Positions 16,622-26,043 of a stretch of 64,000 nucleotides of DNA are shown here, one piece after another. The notes beneath the pieces were generated by a model. The model ran no database searches. It saw only the letters and a program-made list of their open reading frames with translations, and was not told the DNA's origin. Numbering within the stretch: the stretch's first letter is position 1; the number at the start of each line of letters is the position of its first letter. This DNA is from Pseudomonas citri (GTDB taxonomy: Bacteria; Pseudomonadota; Gammaproteobacteria; Pseudomonadales; Pseudomonadaceae). The stretch is taken from contig NZ_JAODAB010000001.1 in the NCBI RefSeq assembly GCF_025336485.1, positions 419,886 to 483,885 of the forward strand, in the 5' to 3' direction. A program made the translations under genes and the position numbers.

Positions 16622-17000
16622 CACAACAAGAATAAAAAAAAGCGACAAACCCAATAAAAACAAGACGTAACGACTCTGGCATAACAAAAACAACACGGCA
16701 GAGACGCAGCTAACAGATTTTTTTGGAGAAGATGTGCTTTTCAGGGTGCTCCCAGGAGTGACCCGCAACCGGGCAGAGAACAATAAAACTACCTCCAGGT
16801 AGCGCCCGAATCGGTTGGATCGCAAAGCGAAAAAGCAGATCAGCGCTCAAAAAAATACGTTTGCTCTTGATCCCGGATGGGGATCGCCAAAAACAGCGGT
16901 AAAGGGCCACGGCTGCCAAAAACAACAACAGGCCGCCCCTCAATAATAAAAAAAGAGCACGCGACGACAAAATTAAAGGGGAGCTTCGGCTCCCCTTTGT
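16622..17000 (+). ncRNA. crcY: CrcZ/CrcY-type regulatory RNA
   Basis: About 380 nt with no coding gene, bounded by a sigma54 promoter and a strong terminator hairpin at 16975-16998. It carries at least six A-rich motifs of the AAnAAnAA type that bind Hfq/Crc: near 16624-16640, 16653-16665, 16683-16695, 16776-16789, 16918-16932 and 16942-16955. Such RNAs sequester the Hfq-Crc complex and so relieve catabolite repression when poor carbon sources activate CbrAB. In P. putida, crcY lies beside the HMG-CoA lyase gene, as here, which supports CrcY over CrcZ (which follows cbrB). The assignment is by motif, length, promoter and position. Confidence 0.88.
16975..16998 (+). terminator. Terminator of the CrcY-type RNA
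   Basis: AAAGGGGAGC-TTCG-GCTCCCCTTT is a 10-bp stem with a stable TTCG tetraloop, ending in TTTG. It closes the A-rich RNA and precedes the convergent acyl-CoA synthetase gene. Confidence 0.85.
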
Positions 17001-17023
17001 GCTGTCTGGTGTTTGGCTTTTTG

Positions 17024-17044
17024 GTGGGAGCGAGCCTGCTCGCC
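17024..17044 (+). repeat. Single REP-like sequence
   Basis: GTGGGAGCGAGCCTGCTCGC is a solo copy of the GTGGGAGC...GCTCGC REP family between the RNA terminator and the 3' end of the acyl-CoA synthetase gene. Confidence 0.6.
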
Positions 17045-17066
17045 CCTACCAGTGTTGTGGTGAGTC

Positions 17067-18758
17067 CTATTGATCGCGCAGTTCTTCGATGCTGATCTCA
17101 CGCATGCGGAATTTCTGGATCTTGCCAGTGACCGTCATGGGAAAGTCTTCGACGAATTTGAAATGACGCGGCGTCTTGAAGTGGGCGATGCGGTCCTTGC
17201 ACCAGGCTTGCAGTTCTTGCTCGGTGGCGCTGTGGCCAGGGTGGAACTTGATCCAGGCAACGATTTCTTCGCCGTAGCGTGTACACGGGACGCCGATCAC
17301 TTGCACATCCGCCACTGCCGGGTGGGTAAAGAAGAACTCCTCCAACTCTCGTGGGTAAATATTCTCACCACCTCGGATGATCATGTCCTTGTTGCGCCCG
17401 ACGATACACACGTAACCCTGCGCGTCCATGGTCGCCAAGTCGCCGGTGTGCATCCAGCCTTCCGGGTCGATGGCATCGGCCGTGCCCTTGGGGTCGTTCC
17501 AGTAGCCAAGCATCACGCTGTAGCCGCGGGTACACAGCTCACCGACAGCACCTCGCGGGGCGATGTTGCCCGCCTCATCGATCACCTTGCTTTCCAGTTG
17601 CGGCTGGGTGCGACCCACAGTGGTCACGCGCAACTCCAGTTCGTCTGCCGGACCGGTCTGCAACGACACCGGGCTGGTTTCCGTCATGCCGTAGGCAATC
17701 TGCACTTCGGCCATGTGCATTTCATGGATGACCCGTCGCATCACCTCGATGGGGCAAGTGGCCCCGGCCATGATCCCGGTACGCAGGCTGGACACATCGA
17801 AATCGCCCCGCTGCGGCTGGTCCAGCACGGCGATGAACATGGTGGGTACGCCATACAGCGCAGTGGCTTTTTCCTCGGCCACGGCTTTTAGCGTGAGCAA
17901 CGGATCGAAGGCGTCGTTGGGGTAGATCATGGTGCTGCCATGGGTCATGCAGCCCAGGTTGCCCATGACCATGCCGAAGCAATGGTAGAGCGGCACCGGG
18001 ATCACCAGCCGGTCTCCTGCCGTCAGGCCCAGGCTTTCGCCGACCATGTAACCGTTATTGAGAATGTTGTGATGGCTGAGGGTTGCGCCTTTGGGGAAGC
18101 CGGTGGTGCCGGAGGTGTACTGGATGTTCACCGGTTGATCGGAAGACAGACTGGCCTGGCACTCGGCCAGCTGCTGCGGTGTCACCGCCGCAGCCAAGGC
18201 GCCCAGTTGCGACCAGGGCAAAAAGCCTGACGGCGGCTGGGGGTCGAGGCTGATCACACCGCGCAAATCCGGCAAGCGCTCGCTTTGCAGGTGACCGATC
18301 GACTGTTGCGCCAACTCCGGCGCCAGCGCCTGCAACATGGCGTGATAATCTGAAGTCTTGAACGCTCCGGCACATACCAGCCATTGGCAGCCGGATTGCG
18401 TCAACACGTATTCGAGTTCCGAGACGCGATAGGCCGGATTGATGTTGACCAGGATCACACCGAGCTTCGCGCTGGCAAACTGGCTGATGCACCACTGTGC
18501 GCAGTTCGGCGCCCACACGCCGAGGCGGTCGCCGGTTTTCAGGCCCAACGCCAGCAAGGCGCGGGCGTGCAAGTCCACGGCTTCGGCCAATTGGTCCCAG
18601 GTGTAACGCAGCGACTGATGGCAAACCACCAACGCTTCGCCATCGGGATAGCGGGCCACAGTCTGGTCGAAAGCCTGGCCGATGGTCTGTGTCAGCAAGG
18701 CCTTGGCCTGGGAACCTCGGGTGTAGCTGAGCTGCGGATGTGAACCGGATTGATCCAT
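17067..18758 (-). CDS. AMP-binding acyl-CoA synthetase linked to the liu genes
   Basis: A 563-residue ANL-family ligase that forms an acyl-CoA through an acyl-adenylate. The P-loop-like motif [16 protein letters not shown], the A5 motif [11 protein letters not shown] and the [12 protein letters not shown] and KIQKF (catalytic Lys) motifs are present in order. Start MDQSGSHPQ at 18758 is preferred; the longer frame runs into the operator region. It is divergent from liuA and shares the LiuR-type operators, so activation of isovalerate or a related branched acid is a reasonable inference. Medium-chain acids are an alternative. Confidence 0.85.
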   Translation of the reverse strand: MDQSGSHPQLSYTRGSQAKALLTQTIGQAFDQTVARYPDGEALVVCHQSLRYTWDQLAEAVDLHARALLALGLKTGDRLGVWAPNCAQWCISQFASAKLGVILVNINPAYRVSELEYVLTQSGCQWLVCAGAFKTSDYHAMLQALAPELAQQSIGHLQSERLPDLRGVISLDPQPPSGFLPWSQLGALAAAVTPQQLAECQASLSSDQPVNIQYTSGTTGFPKGATLSHHNILNNGYMVGESLGLTAGDRLVIPVPLYHCFGMVMGNLGCMTHGSTMIYPNDAFDPLLTLKAVAEEKATALYGVPTMFIAVLDQPQRGDFDVSSLRTGIMAGATCPIEVMRRVIHEMHMAEVQIAYGMTETSPVSLQTGPADELELRVTTVGRTQPQLESKVIDEAGNIAPRGAVGELCTRGYSVMLGYWNDPKGTADAIDPEGWMHTGDLATMDAQGYVCIVGRNKDMIIRGGENIYPRELEEFFFTHPAVADVQVIGVPCTRYGEEIVAWIKFHPGHSATEQELQAWCKDRIAHFKTPRHFKFVEDFPMTVTGKIQKFRMREISIEELRDQ

Positions 18759-18837
18759 GACGCCCCCTCTTGTCTTTATTAGTGGGTTGCTACGCTTGGC
18801 GATAAACCTATGGAGTCGAAGCTTGCCAGGCAACTGT

Positions 18838-18858
18838 GAGAGCAAAGCTTGCTCCCAC
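18838..18858 (-). repeat. Single REP-like sequence
   Basis: GAGAGCAAAGCTTGCTCCCAC is an inverted-orientation copy of the local REP family in the liuA-upstream region, about 35 bp before the first LiuR-type site. Confidence 0.55.
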
Positions 18859-18892
18859 CTCGCCGCCAGCGCCTGGCTTACTCTGGCTTAAG

Positions 18893-18908
18893 TTGACGTT
18901 AACGTAAA
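18893..18908. promoter_or_regulatory. LiuR-type operator 1
   Basis: TTGACGTTAACGTAAA, one mismatch from the perfect palindrome at 18936-18951, lies between the divergent acyl-CoA synthetase and liuA starts. LiuR in gamma-proteobacteria recognises this TTTACGTTAACGTAAA-type dyad. Confidence 0.82.
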
Positions 18909-18935
18909 GGTCGATTGACAGCCCTCTTTCACAGG

Positions 18936-18951
18936 TTTACGTTAACGTAAA
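18936..18951. promoter_or_regulatory. LiuR-type operator 2
   Basis: TTTACGTTAACGTAAA is a perfect 16-bp palindrome 55 bp before the liuA start. Its centre is 43 bp from that of operator 1, i.e. about four helical turns, allowing cooperative binding. It is the consensus form expected for LiuR. Confidence 0.88.
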
Positions 18952-19006
18952 GGTGAGAGCCATCCCGCCGCTCTTCACGCCCGATAAAAAAGCCAAAAGG
19001 TGTCCC

Positions 19007-20170
19007 ATGAGCTATCCCTCCCTGAACTTTGCCCTCGGCGAAACCATCGACATGCTGCGCGACCAGGTGCAGGCCTTCGTCAAGGCCGAACTGGCGCCCC
19101 GGGCGGCACAGATCGACGTCGACAACCTGTTTCCCGCCGACATGTGGCGCAAGTTCGGCGACATGGGTCTGCTGGGCATCACCGTAGCGGAAGAATACGG
19201 CGGCGCCGGCCTGGGCTATCTGGCCCACGTGGTGGCGATGGAAGAAATCAGCCGCGGCTCGGCCTCGGTCGCTCTCTCCTATGGCGCGCACTCCAACCTC
19301 TGCGTCAACCAGATCAACCGCAACGGCAATCACGAGCAGAAAACCAAATACCTGCCCAAGCTGATCAGCGGCGAACACATCGGCGCCCTGGCGATGAGCG
19401 AGCCGAATGCCGGTTCCGACGTGGTTTCGATGAAACTGCGGGCCGACAAACGTGGCGACCATTTCGTGCTTAACGGCAGCAAGACCTGGATCACCAACGG
19501 CCCCGACGCCAACACCTACGTGATCTACGCCAAGACCGACCTGGACAAGGGGCCCCACGGCATCACCGCGTTCATCGTCGAGCGCGACTGGAAAGGCTTC
19601 AGCCGCAGCAACAAATTCGACAAGCTCGGCATGCGCGGCTCCAACACCTGCGAGCTGTTCTTCGATGACGTCGAAGTACCGGAAGAAAATATCCTGGGCG
19701 TGCTCAACGGCGGCGTGAAAGTCCTGATGAGCGGCCTCGACTACGAACGCGTGGTCCTGTCCGGCGGACCGACCGGGATCATGCAGGCCTGTATGGACCT
19801 GATCGTGCCCTACATTCACGACCGCAAACAGTTCGGCCAGAGCATCGGCGAATTCCAACTGATCCAGGGCAAGGTCGCCGACATGTACACCCAGCTCAAC
19901 GCCAGCCGCGCGTACCTGTATGCCGTCGCCCAGGCCTGCGAGCGCGGCGAAACCACGCGCAAGGACGCCGCCGGGGTGATCCTCTACACCGCCGAGCGCG
20001 CCACGCAAATGGCCCTGGACGCGATCCAGATCCTGGGCGGCAATGGCTACATCAATGAATTCCCCGCCGGTCGTCTGTTGCGTGACGCCAAGCTGTACGA
20101 AATTGGTGCCGGCACCAGTGAGATCCGTCGGATGTTGATCGGTCGCGAACTGTTCAACGAAACGAAATGA
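19007..20170 (+). CDS. liuA: Isovaleryl-CoA dehydrogenase
   Basis: Oxidises isovaleryl-CoA to 3-methylcrotonyl-CoA, passing electrons to ETF. The 387-residue flavoprotein shows [17 protein letters not shown] (FAD/substrate motif), [31 protein letters not shown] (holding the catalytic Glu characteristic of isovaleryl-CoA dehydrogenases) and the C-terminal [33 protein letters not shown] region. AAGG lies 6 nt before ATG 19007; the frame is open a little further upstream into the operator. It leads the liuABCD operon. Confidence 0.95.
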   Translation: MSYPSLNFALGETIDMLRDQVQAFVKAELAPRAAQIDVDNLFPADMWRKFGDMGLLGITVAEEYGGAGLGYLAHVVAMEEISRGSASVALSYGAHSNLCVNQINRNGNHEQKTKYLPKLISGEHIGALAMSEPNAGSDVVSMKLRADKRGDHFVLNGSKTWITNGPDANTYVIYAKTDLDKGPHGITAFIVERDWKGFSRSNKFDKLGMRGSNTCELFFDDVEVPEENILGVLNGGVKVLMSGLDYERVVLSGGPTGIMQACMDLIVPYIHDRKQFGQSIGEFQLIQGKVADMYTQLNASRAYLYAVAQACERGETTRKDAAGVILYTAERATQMALDAIQILGGNGYINEFPAGRLLRDAKLYEIGAGTSEIRRMLIGRELFNETK

Positions 20171-20192
20171 ATTTCGTCAGCTACGCGCGACA

Positions 20193-20245
20193 AGCTTCAA
20201 GCGGCACGCGAACTGCGCTCTGCTTGCAGCTTGTGGCTTGAAGCT
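20193..20245. repeat. Inverted repeat between liuA and liuB
   Basis: AGCTTCAAGC (20193-20202) and GCTTGAAGCT (20236-20245) form a 10-bp perfect inverted repeat within the 97-bp space. It looks like a small REP-type doublet of a different family from the GTGGGAGC one and may stabilise the liuA message or attenuate read-through. Confidence 0.55.
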
Positions 20246-20267
20246 CAAAGCTGCTACGGAGTAGCCC

Positions 20268-21872
20268 ATGATTCTGCACACCCAGCTCAACCCGCGTTCA
20301 CCGGAGTTCATCGCCAACCGCGAGGCGATGCTCGGACAGGTCGAGGCCCTGCGCACCCTGCTCGCGCAAGTCCGCCAGGGCGGCGGCCCCAAGGCCCAGG
20401 AACGGCACACCTCGCGGGGCAAATTGCTGCCCCGCGAACGCATCAACCGCTTGCTCGACCCCGGTTCGCCGTTCCTGGAGATCAGCCCGCTGGCCGCTCA
20501 TGAAGTCTATGGCGAAGACGTACCCGCGGCCGGCGTGATAGCCGGCATCGGTCGCGTGGAAGGCGTCGAATGCATGATTGTCGCCAACGACGCGACGGTC
20601 AAAGGTGGCTCCTACTATCCGTTGACGGTGAAGAAACACCTGCGTGCCCAGGCCATCGCCCAACAGAATCGCCTGCCGTGCATTTACCTGGTGGACTCCG
20701 GCGGTGCCAACCTGCCGCGCCAGGACGAAGTGTTCCCGGACCGTGAGCACTTTGGCCGGATCTTCTTCAACCAGGCCAACATGAGCGCCCAGGGCATCCC
20801 GCAGATCGCCGTGGTCATGGGCTCCTGCACCGCCGGTGGCGCCTACGTACCGGCCATGGCGGACGAGGCGATCATGGTCCGCCAGCAGGCGACCATTTTC
20901 CTTGCCGGCCCGCCGCTGGTAAAAGCCGCCACCGGCGAGGTGGTCAGCGCCGAGGACCTGGGCGGGGCCGATGTGCACTGCAAAATCTCCGGTGTTGCCG
21001 ACCATTACGCCGACAACGACGAACACGCCCTCGCCCTGGCCCGCCGCAGCGTGGCCAACCTCAATTGGCGCAAACTCGGAGAGGTGCAGCAACGCCAGCC
21101 AATCGCCCCGCTGTATTCAAGCGACGAGCTGTACGGCGTGGTTTCGGCTGACGCCAAGCAACCATTCGATGTGCGCGAAGTGATTGCGCGGGTGGTGGAC
21201 GGTTCGGTGTTCGACGAGTTCAAGGCGCTGTTCGGGACGACGCTGGTGTGCGGCTTTGCACATCTGCACGGCTACCCGATCGCGATCCTGGCCAACAACG
21301 GCATCCTGTTCGCCGAGGCCGCACAAAAAGGCGCGCACTTCATCGAACTGGCCTGCCAGCGCGGTATCCCGTTGCTGTTCCTGCAAAACATCACCGGTTT
21401 CATGGTGGGCCAGAAGTACGAGGCCGGTGGCATTGCCAAGCATGGCGCCAAACTGGTGACCGCGGTGGCGTGCGCCAAGGTGCCAAAATTCACCGTGATC
21501 ATCGGTGGCAGTTTCGGTGCCGGTAACTACGGCATGTGCGGACGAGCCTATGATCCGCGATTCCTGTGGATGTGGCCCAACGCGCGGATCGGCGTGATGG
21601 GCGCCGAACAGGCGGCCGGCGTACTGGTGCAGGTCAAGCGCGAACAGGCCGAACGCAGCGGCCATCCCTTCAGCCCTGCCCAGGAAGCTGAAATCAAGCA
21701 ACCGATCCTCGATCAGTATGAAGAACAGGGCCACCCCTACTATTCCAGCGCGAGGCTGTGGGACGACGGCGTGATCGATCCGGCGCAGACCCGCGATGTG
21801 CTGGGCCTGGCCTTGTCCGCTGCACTGAACGCGCCCATCGAACCGAGCCGCTTCGGCGTGTTCCGCATGTAA
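20268..21872 (+). CDS. liuB: Methylcrotonyl-CoA carboxylase, carboxyltransferase (beta) subunit
   Basis: The 534-residue carboxyltransferase subunit transfers the carboxyl group from carboxybiotin to 3-methylcrotonyl-CoA. It has the crotonase-type N and C halves of the family. Marks include [37 protein letters not shown] (acyl-CoA pocket), [15 protein letters not shown] (oxyanion glycines) and [19 protein letters not shown] (biotin-site side). It pairs with the biotin-carrying alpha subunit two genes downstream. Confidence 0.95.
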   Translation: MILHTQLNPRSPEFIANREAMLGQVEALRTLLAQVRQGGGPKAQERHTSRGKLLPRERINRLLDPGSPFLEISPLAAHEVYGEDVPAAGVIAGIGRVEGVECMIVANDATVKGGSYYPLTVKKHLRAQAIAQQNRLPCIYLVDSGGANLPRQDEVFPDREHFGRIFFNQANMSAQGIPQIAVVMGSCTAGGAYVPAMADEAIMVRQQATIFLAGPPLVKAATGEVVSAEDLGGADVHCKISGVADHYADNDEHALALARRSVANLNWRKLGEVQQRQPIAPLYSSDELYGVVSADAKQPFDVREVIARVVDGSVFDEFKALFGTTLVCGFAHLHGYPIAILANNGILFAEAAQKGAHFIELACQRGIPLLFLQNITGFMVGQKYEAGGIAKHGAKLVTAVACAKVPKFTVIIGGSFGAGNYGMCGRAYDPRFLWMWPNARIGVMGAEQAAGVLVQVKREQAERSGHPFSPAQEAEIKQPILDQYEEQGHPYYSSARLWDDGVIDPAQTRDVLGLALSAALNAPIEPSRFGVFRM

Positions 21873-21885
21873 CCGGGGAATGTCC

Positions 21886-22719
21886 ATGGATAACTTCAAC
21901 ACCCTCGAACTGCTCATCGACCCACGCGGCATTGCCACGCTGTGGTTGAGCCGCGAGTCGAAAAACAATGCCTTCAATGCCGAAATGATCCGCGAGTTGA
22001 TCCTCGCCCTGGACCACGTCGGCAGCGATCCAAGTCTGCGGTTCCTGCTGATCCGCGGCCGTGGCAAACATTTCAGTGCCGGCGCCGACCTGGCCTGGAT
22101 GCAGCAGTCGGCTGAACTCGATTACCACACCAATCTCGACGACGCCCGGGAACTGGCCGAGCTGATGTACAACCTCGCCAAGTTGAAAATTCCCACACTG
22201 GCCGTCGTCCAAGGCGCGGCGTTCGGCGGCGCGCTCGGGCTCATCAGCGCCTGTGACATGGCCATTGGCGCCGATGACGCGCAATTCTGCCTGTCGGAGG
22301 TACGCATTGGCCTGGCGCCGGCGGTGATCAGCCCATTCGTGGTGCAAGCCATCGGCGAACGCGCGGCACGGCGTTACGCGCTGACGGCGGAACGATTCGG
22401 CGGGCAGCGTGCGAAAGAGATTGGGTTGTTGTCGGAAAGTTACCCGGCCGACACGCTGGACCAGCAAGTCGAACAATGGATCGACAACCTGTTGCTCAAC
22501 AGCCCGGCGGCCATGCGCGCCAGCAAGGAACTGCTGCGTGAAGTCGGCCACGGCGCCCTCACCCCGGCGCTGCGGCGCTACACCGAAAATGCCATTGCCC
22601 GCATTCGTGTCAGCCCTGAGGGCCAGGAGGGCTTGCGAGCCTTCCTGCAAAAACGCGCGCCGAACTGGCAAGCGGAATTGACTAACAAAGAGTCGAATCA
22701 CAAGGAGCCGCGTCGATGA
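21886..22719 (+). CDS. liuC: Methylglutaconyl-CoA hydratase
   Basis: A 277-residue crotonase-fold hydratase converting 3-methylglutaconyl-CoA to HMG-CoA, the substrate of liuE. The oxyanion-hole segment KHFSAGADLAWM and the second glycine motif VVQGAAFGGALGLISACDMAIG are clear, with catalytic-region glutamates in FCLSEVRIGLAP. ATG 21886 is preferred because GGGGA lies 7 nt upstream; the ATG at 21880 abuts that site. Its 3' end overlaps the liuD start by 4 bp. Confidence 0.92.
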   Translation: MDNFNTLELLIDPRGIATLWLSRESKNNAFNAEMIRELILALDHVGSDPSLRFLLIRGRGKHFSAGADLAWMQQSAELDYHTNLDDARELAELMYNLAKLKIPTLAVVQGAAFGGALGLISACDMAIGADDAQFCLSEVRIGLAPAVISPFVVQAIGERAARRYALTAERFGGQRAKEIGLLSESYPADTLDQQVEQWIDNLLLNSPAAMRASKELLREVGHGALTPALRRYTENAIARIRVSPEGQEGLRAFLQKRAPNWQAELTNKESNHKEPRR

Positions 22720-24665
22720 GCGCCCCTGTCATCACCACCCTGCTGGTGGCCAACCGTGGGGAGATCGCCTGCCGGGTGATGCGCACCGCCAAGGCCATGG
22801 GCCTGACCACCGTCGCCGTGCACAGCGCCACCGACCGCGACGCCCGCCACAGCCGCGAAGCCGACATCTGCGTCGACCTGGGCGGCAGCAAGGCCGCCGA
22901 GAGCTACCTGCAAATCGACAAACTGATCGCCGCCGCCCGGGCCAGTGGCGCCCAGGCGATCCATCCGGGGTACGGTTTCCTTTCGGAAAATGCCGGGTTC
23001 GCCCGAGCCATTGAACAGGCCGGGCTGGTCTTTCTCGGGCCGCCTGCCTCGGCCATCGACGCCATGGGCAGCAAGTCCGCGGCCAAGGCCTTGATGGAAA
23101 CCGCAGGCGTACCCCTGGTGCCCGGCTATCACGGCGAAGCCCAGGACCTGGAAACATTCCGCACCGCTGCCGAGCGCATCGGCTACCCGGTACTGCTCAA
23201 GGCCACCGCGGGCGGTGGCGGCAAAGGCATGAAAGTCGTCGAGGATGTCAGCCAACTGGCCGAAGCCCTTGCTTCGGCGCAGCGCGAGGCGCTGTCATCG
23301 TTCGGCGACTCGCGGATGCTGGTGGAAAAATATCTGCTCAAGCCACGTCATGTAGAAATCCAGGTGTTCGCTGATCGACACGGCAACTGCCTGTACCTCA
23401 ACGAACGTGACTGCTCGATCCAGCGCCGGCACCAGAAAGTCGTTGAAGAGGCTCCCGCCCCTGGCCTGAGCCCGTCCCTGCGCCAGGCGATGGGTGAAGC
23501 CGCCGTGCGAGCGGCCCAGGCGATTGGCTATGTGGGTGCCGGTACGGTGGAGTTCCTGCTGGATTCGCGAGGCGAATTCTTCTTCATGGAAATGAACACC
23601 CGCCTGCAGGTGGAACATCCGGTTACCGAAGCAATCACGGGCCTGGACCTGGTGGCCTGGCAGATCCGCGTCGCCCAGGGCGAGCCGTTGCCGATCACTC
23701 AGGCGCAAGTCCCGTTGCGGGGCCACGCCATTGAAGTGCGGTTGTACGCCGAAGACCCGGGCAACGACTTCCTCCCAGCCACCGGGCACTTGGCGCTGTA
23801 TCGCGAATCTTGCGCAGGTCCGGGACGACGGGTGGACAGCGGTGTCGAGGAAGGCGATGAGATCTCGCCCTTCTACGACCCGATGCTCGGCAAACTCATC
23901 GCATGGGGCGAAGACCGTGAACAGGCGCGGTTGCGACTATTGGGCATGCTCGACGAATTTGCCATTGGCGGGCTGAAAACCAATATCGCCTTTTTGCGGC
24001 GTATCGTGGCCCATCCGGCCTTCGCAGCGGCCGAACTGGACACCGGATTTATCCCACGTTACCAGACGCAATTGCTGACGGAGCCTGGCGAACTGGATGA
24101 CGATTTCTGGTTCGCCGCCGCCCAGGCTTTCGCACTGGGCCTGAGACCGCAGATGCGCCCTGACGATGCCGGCTCACCGTGGTCCGATAGCGCCGGGCTG
24201 CGTCTGGGATTGCCCAATGAAATCACCCTGCACCTGAGCTGCGACGACCAGGATCGGGCGGTGACGCTGGATATTACGAACGCGGCCGCGGTGCTCAAGG
24301 ATGAGCGGCTGATGATCGAGCGCAACGGCCTGCGCCGCAGCCATCGTGCCATTCACCAGGGCGGACACCTGTATCTGCAATGGGAGGGTCAGTTACATCG
24401 TGTCGAGCTGTACGACCCGCTGGCCGCCGCCGAAGCGAGCCATGGCCACCACGGCGGCCTGGCCGCGCCCATGAACGGCAGTATCGTCCGCGTACTGGTC
24501 AGCCCCGGGCAGGCGGTGGAGGCAGGAACGCAACTGGTGGTGTTGGAAGCGATGAAAATGGAGCACAGCATCCGGGCGCCTCATGCCGGCGTGATCAAGG
24601 CGTTGTATTGCCAGGAAGGTGAAATGGTCAGCGAAGGCAGTACGCTGATAGCGTTCGAAGAGTAG
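22716..24665 (+). CDS. liuD: Methylcrotonyl-CoA carboxylase, biotin-carrying (alpha) subunit
   Basis: A 649-residue three-part enzyme. Residues ~1-450 form biotin carboxylase (LLVANRGEIACRVMRTAKAMG, the glycine loop KATAGGGGKGMKVV, EMNTRLQVEHPVTE), a linker follows, and the biotinyl domain at ~575-649 carries the attachment motif EAMKMEHSIRAP. It carboxylates biotin with ATP and bicarbonate for liuB to use. The ATGA overlap with liuC shows translational coupling. It is the last gene of the operon. Confidence 0.95.
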   Translation: MSAPVITTLLVANRGEIACRVMRTAKAMGLTTVAVHSATDRDARHSREADICVDLGGSKAAESYLQIDKLIAAARASGAQAIHPGYGFLSENAGFARAIEQAGLVFLGPPASAIDAMGSKSAAKALMETAGVPLVPGYHGEAQDLETFRTAAERIGYPVLLKATAGGGGKGMKVVEDVSQLAEALASAQREALSSFGDSRMLVEKYLLKPRHVEIQVFADRHGNCLYLNERDCSIQRRHQKVVEEAPAPGLSPSLRQAMGEAAVRAAQAIGYVGAGTVEFLLDSRGEFFFMEMNTRLQVEHPVTEAITGLDLVAWQIRVAQGEPLPITQAQVPLRGHAIEVRLYAEDPGNDFLPATGHLALYRESCAGPGRRVDSGVEEGDEISPFYDPMLGKLIAWGEDREQARLRLLGMLDEFAIGGLKTNIAFLRRIVAHPAFAAAELDTGFIPRYQTQLLTEPGELDDDFWFAAAQAFALGLRPQMRPDDAGSPWSDSAGLRLGLPNEITLHLSCDDQDRAVTLDITNAAAVLKDERLMIERNGLRRSHRAIHQGGHLYLQWEGQLHRVELYDPLAAAEASHGHHGGLAAPMNGSIVRVLVSPGQAVEAGTQLVVLEAMKMEHSIRAPHAGVIKALYCQEGEMVSEGSTLIAFEE

Positions 24666-24694
24666 GCATCGGCCCGTTCCAAGGGCCGATCCAG

Positions 24695-25327
24695 TCAGAA
24701 CCTGATGGTGGCCTGCACCACCACACCGATGATGCGACATTGCTCGGTGTACAGGGTTTTCGGGTAAGTGGGGTTGAGCGGCACCAGGTAATGCTGCCCG
24801 CTCTCCTCGATCAGTTTGCGAAAGGTTGCATCGCTGCTTCCCGGTAACTGGGCGATCACCAGTTTGCCGGGGACCGCTTCAACGGCGGGGTCCACCAGGA
24901 TCGACATGCCTTCAGGGATGCTCAACCCGGTCGGTGCGGTCATGGCATCGCCCACCACCACCAACCAGAACGCGTCCCCCTGGGCGTGGTAATCCGTCAG
25001 CTCGTAGCGGCCAGCGTCGCCTTCACGGACTTCGCCCACCTCGTGCCAGTCACTGACCGGGTAGCGGAAGTACGGGTTGTACTTCTGCGCCAGGCGCAGG
25101 CCTTCCTCCGTGGAGGTGTCCGGCTCGCGAATCACCACCATGACTTCCAGGAATTCCATCCCCAGCTCCCGCAGGACCCGGTTCATGTCGTCGACACTGG
25201 GTTGCCGGCGCTTGGTCAGCCAATGGCCGACGCCGCCCTGAGACATGCCCAACCGCTCTGCGAGCACCACTTGCGTGATGCGCAGCTCCTTCATCTTGGC
25301 CTTGACCAACTCTATCCATTTATCCAT
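24695..25327 (-). CDS. XRE/S24 LexA-like repressor without the serine nucleophile
   Basis: A 210-residue phage-repressor-like regulator. Residues ~8-62 form an XRE HTH (ITQVVLAERLGMSQGGVGHWLTKRR) and residues ~95-205 an S24 domain like that of Pseudomonas PrtR-type regulators. The nucleophile motif, normally GDSM, reads GDAM (VVVGDAMTAPTG; Ala codon GCC complementary to 24944-24946), while the catalytic Lys context PGKLVIAQ is kept. Self-cleavage should therefore be lost, leaving a non-cleavable regulator or one relying on ligand or partner. ATG 25327 (MDKWIELVK) is the family start. It is divergent from the DUF6124 gene. Confidence 0.85.
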   Translation of the reverse strand: MDKWIELVKAKMKELRITQVVLAERLGMSQGGVGHWLTKRRQPSVDDMNRVLRELGMEFLEVMVVIREPDTSTEEGLRLAQKYNPYFRYPVSDWHEVGEVREGDAGRYELTDYHAQGDAFWLVVVGDAMTAPTGLSIPEGMSILVDPAVEAVPGKLVIAQLPGSSDATFRKLIEESGQHYLVPLNPTYPKTLYTEQCRIIGVVVQATIRF

Positions 25328-25455
25328 GTGCGGCACGATACGTGGGTGACTCTGGCTGACAAAACACAAATTGTAGTATTTAAATTGTCGTCACAATTAC
25401 GATAAGTACTATTCTGGATTGAGGATTTCAACCCCACACGGAGACATCCAACATC

Positions 25456-25797
25456 ATGGATACAGCAGCCAAAGACACGCCCAATCCGCCTCTCGACAAG
25501 GCGTTCAGCTCGCTTCAGGACTGCCCGGCGGCCCAGCGCGCCCTCGACTATTACTTGAAACCAGGTGTTTCAAGTGCCCAGGCCGAACACCGTTTTTTCG
25601 ACGTAAATCACCAAGTGAGCGCAGAGGAAGCCCTGGTTCATGCGTGCGACCTGCTGCGCTGTGCAGCGGCAACCGCCCAGGAATCAGCCAATCACCTACA
25701 AGGGTCAAGCCGTGACCTGGCGTTTTCAGTGGTGCATATGATTGATCTGGTCAAGGTGATGCTTGACCGTTCCCTGGATGGCTACCCTACCCGCTAG
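25456..25797 (+). CDS. DUF6124 family small protein
   Basis: A 113-residue, probably cytoplasmic protein of a Pseudomonas-specific family of unknown function. It is helical, with a central YYLKPGVSSAQAEHRFFDVN segment and an alanine-rich helix (SAEEALVHACDLLRCAAATAQESANHL). No catalytic motif or signal peptide is seen. Its TAG stop overlaps the CTAG target of the MITE that follows, so the element inserted at the end of the gene without disturbing the reading frame, or supplied the stop. Confidence 0.75.
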   Translation: MDTAAKDTPNPPLDKAFSSLQDCPAAQRALDYYLKPGVSSAQAEHRFFDVNHQVSAEEALVHACDLLRCAAATAQESANHLQGSSRDLAFSVVHMIDLVKVMLDRSLDGYPTR

Positions 25798-25936
25798 GCT
25801 TTGTACGAAAAGTGCCTGCACGACGATCATGCTGCGTTGAAAACAGGCTCGGATGCTCATTAACAATCAGTTAACTGCGCTTCCTCCCTGTTTTCGCCTT
25901 GCCTGATCGCCGCTCGGCGACTTTTCGTACAAACCC
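25797..25936. mobile_element. 140-bp MITE with 17-bp terminal inverted repeats and TA duplication
   Basis: The left end GGCTTTGTACGAAAAGT (25797-25813) and the complement of the right end, GGGTTTGTACGAAAAGT (25920-25936), match at 16 of 17 positions. A TA lies on each side and the site reads CTAG, the target choice typical of IS630/Tc1-mariner elements. Internally GAAAACAG and CTGTTTTC form a second inverted repeat, so the RNA would fold into one long hairpin. There is no coding capacity. Solo ends of the same family lie at 11535 and 29286. Confidence 0.82.
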
Positions 25937-26009
25937 TAGGTGTAACCTGGGAACAACGCCGCGAACGCGGACGACAGGAAATATTTTCCAATGGGCGCAA
26001 TAAAACCAT

Positions 26010-26042
26010 TTGACTTGCAAATGATAATGATTATTATTGCAT
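26010..26042 (+). promoter_or_regulatory. prrF promoter with Fur box
   Basis: TTGACT (26010-26015) and TATTAT (26032-26037) form a -35/-10 pair with a 16-nt spacer. AATGATAATGATTATTATT (26020-26038), a near-consensus Fur box, covers the spacer and the -10 region, so ferric-Fur should shut off transcription in iron-replete cells. Confidence 0.88.
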
Positions 26043-26043
26043 C

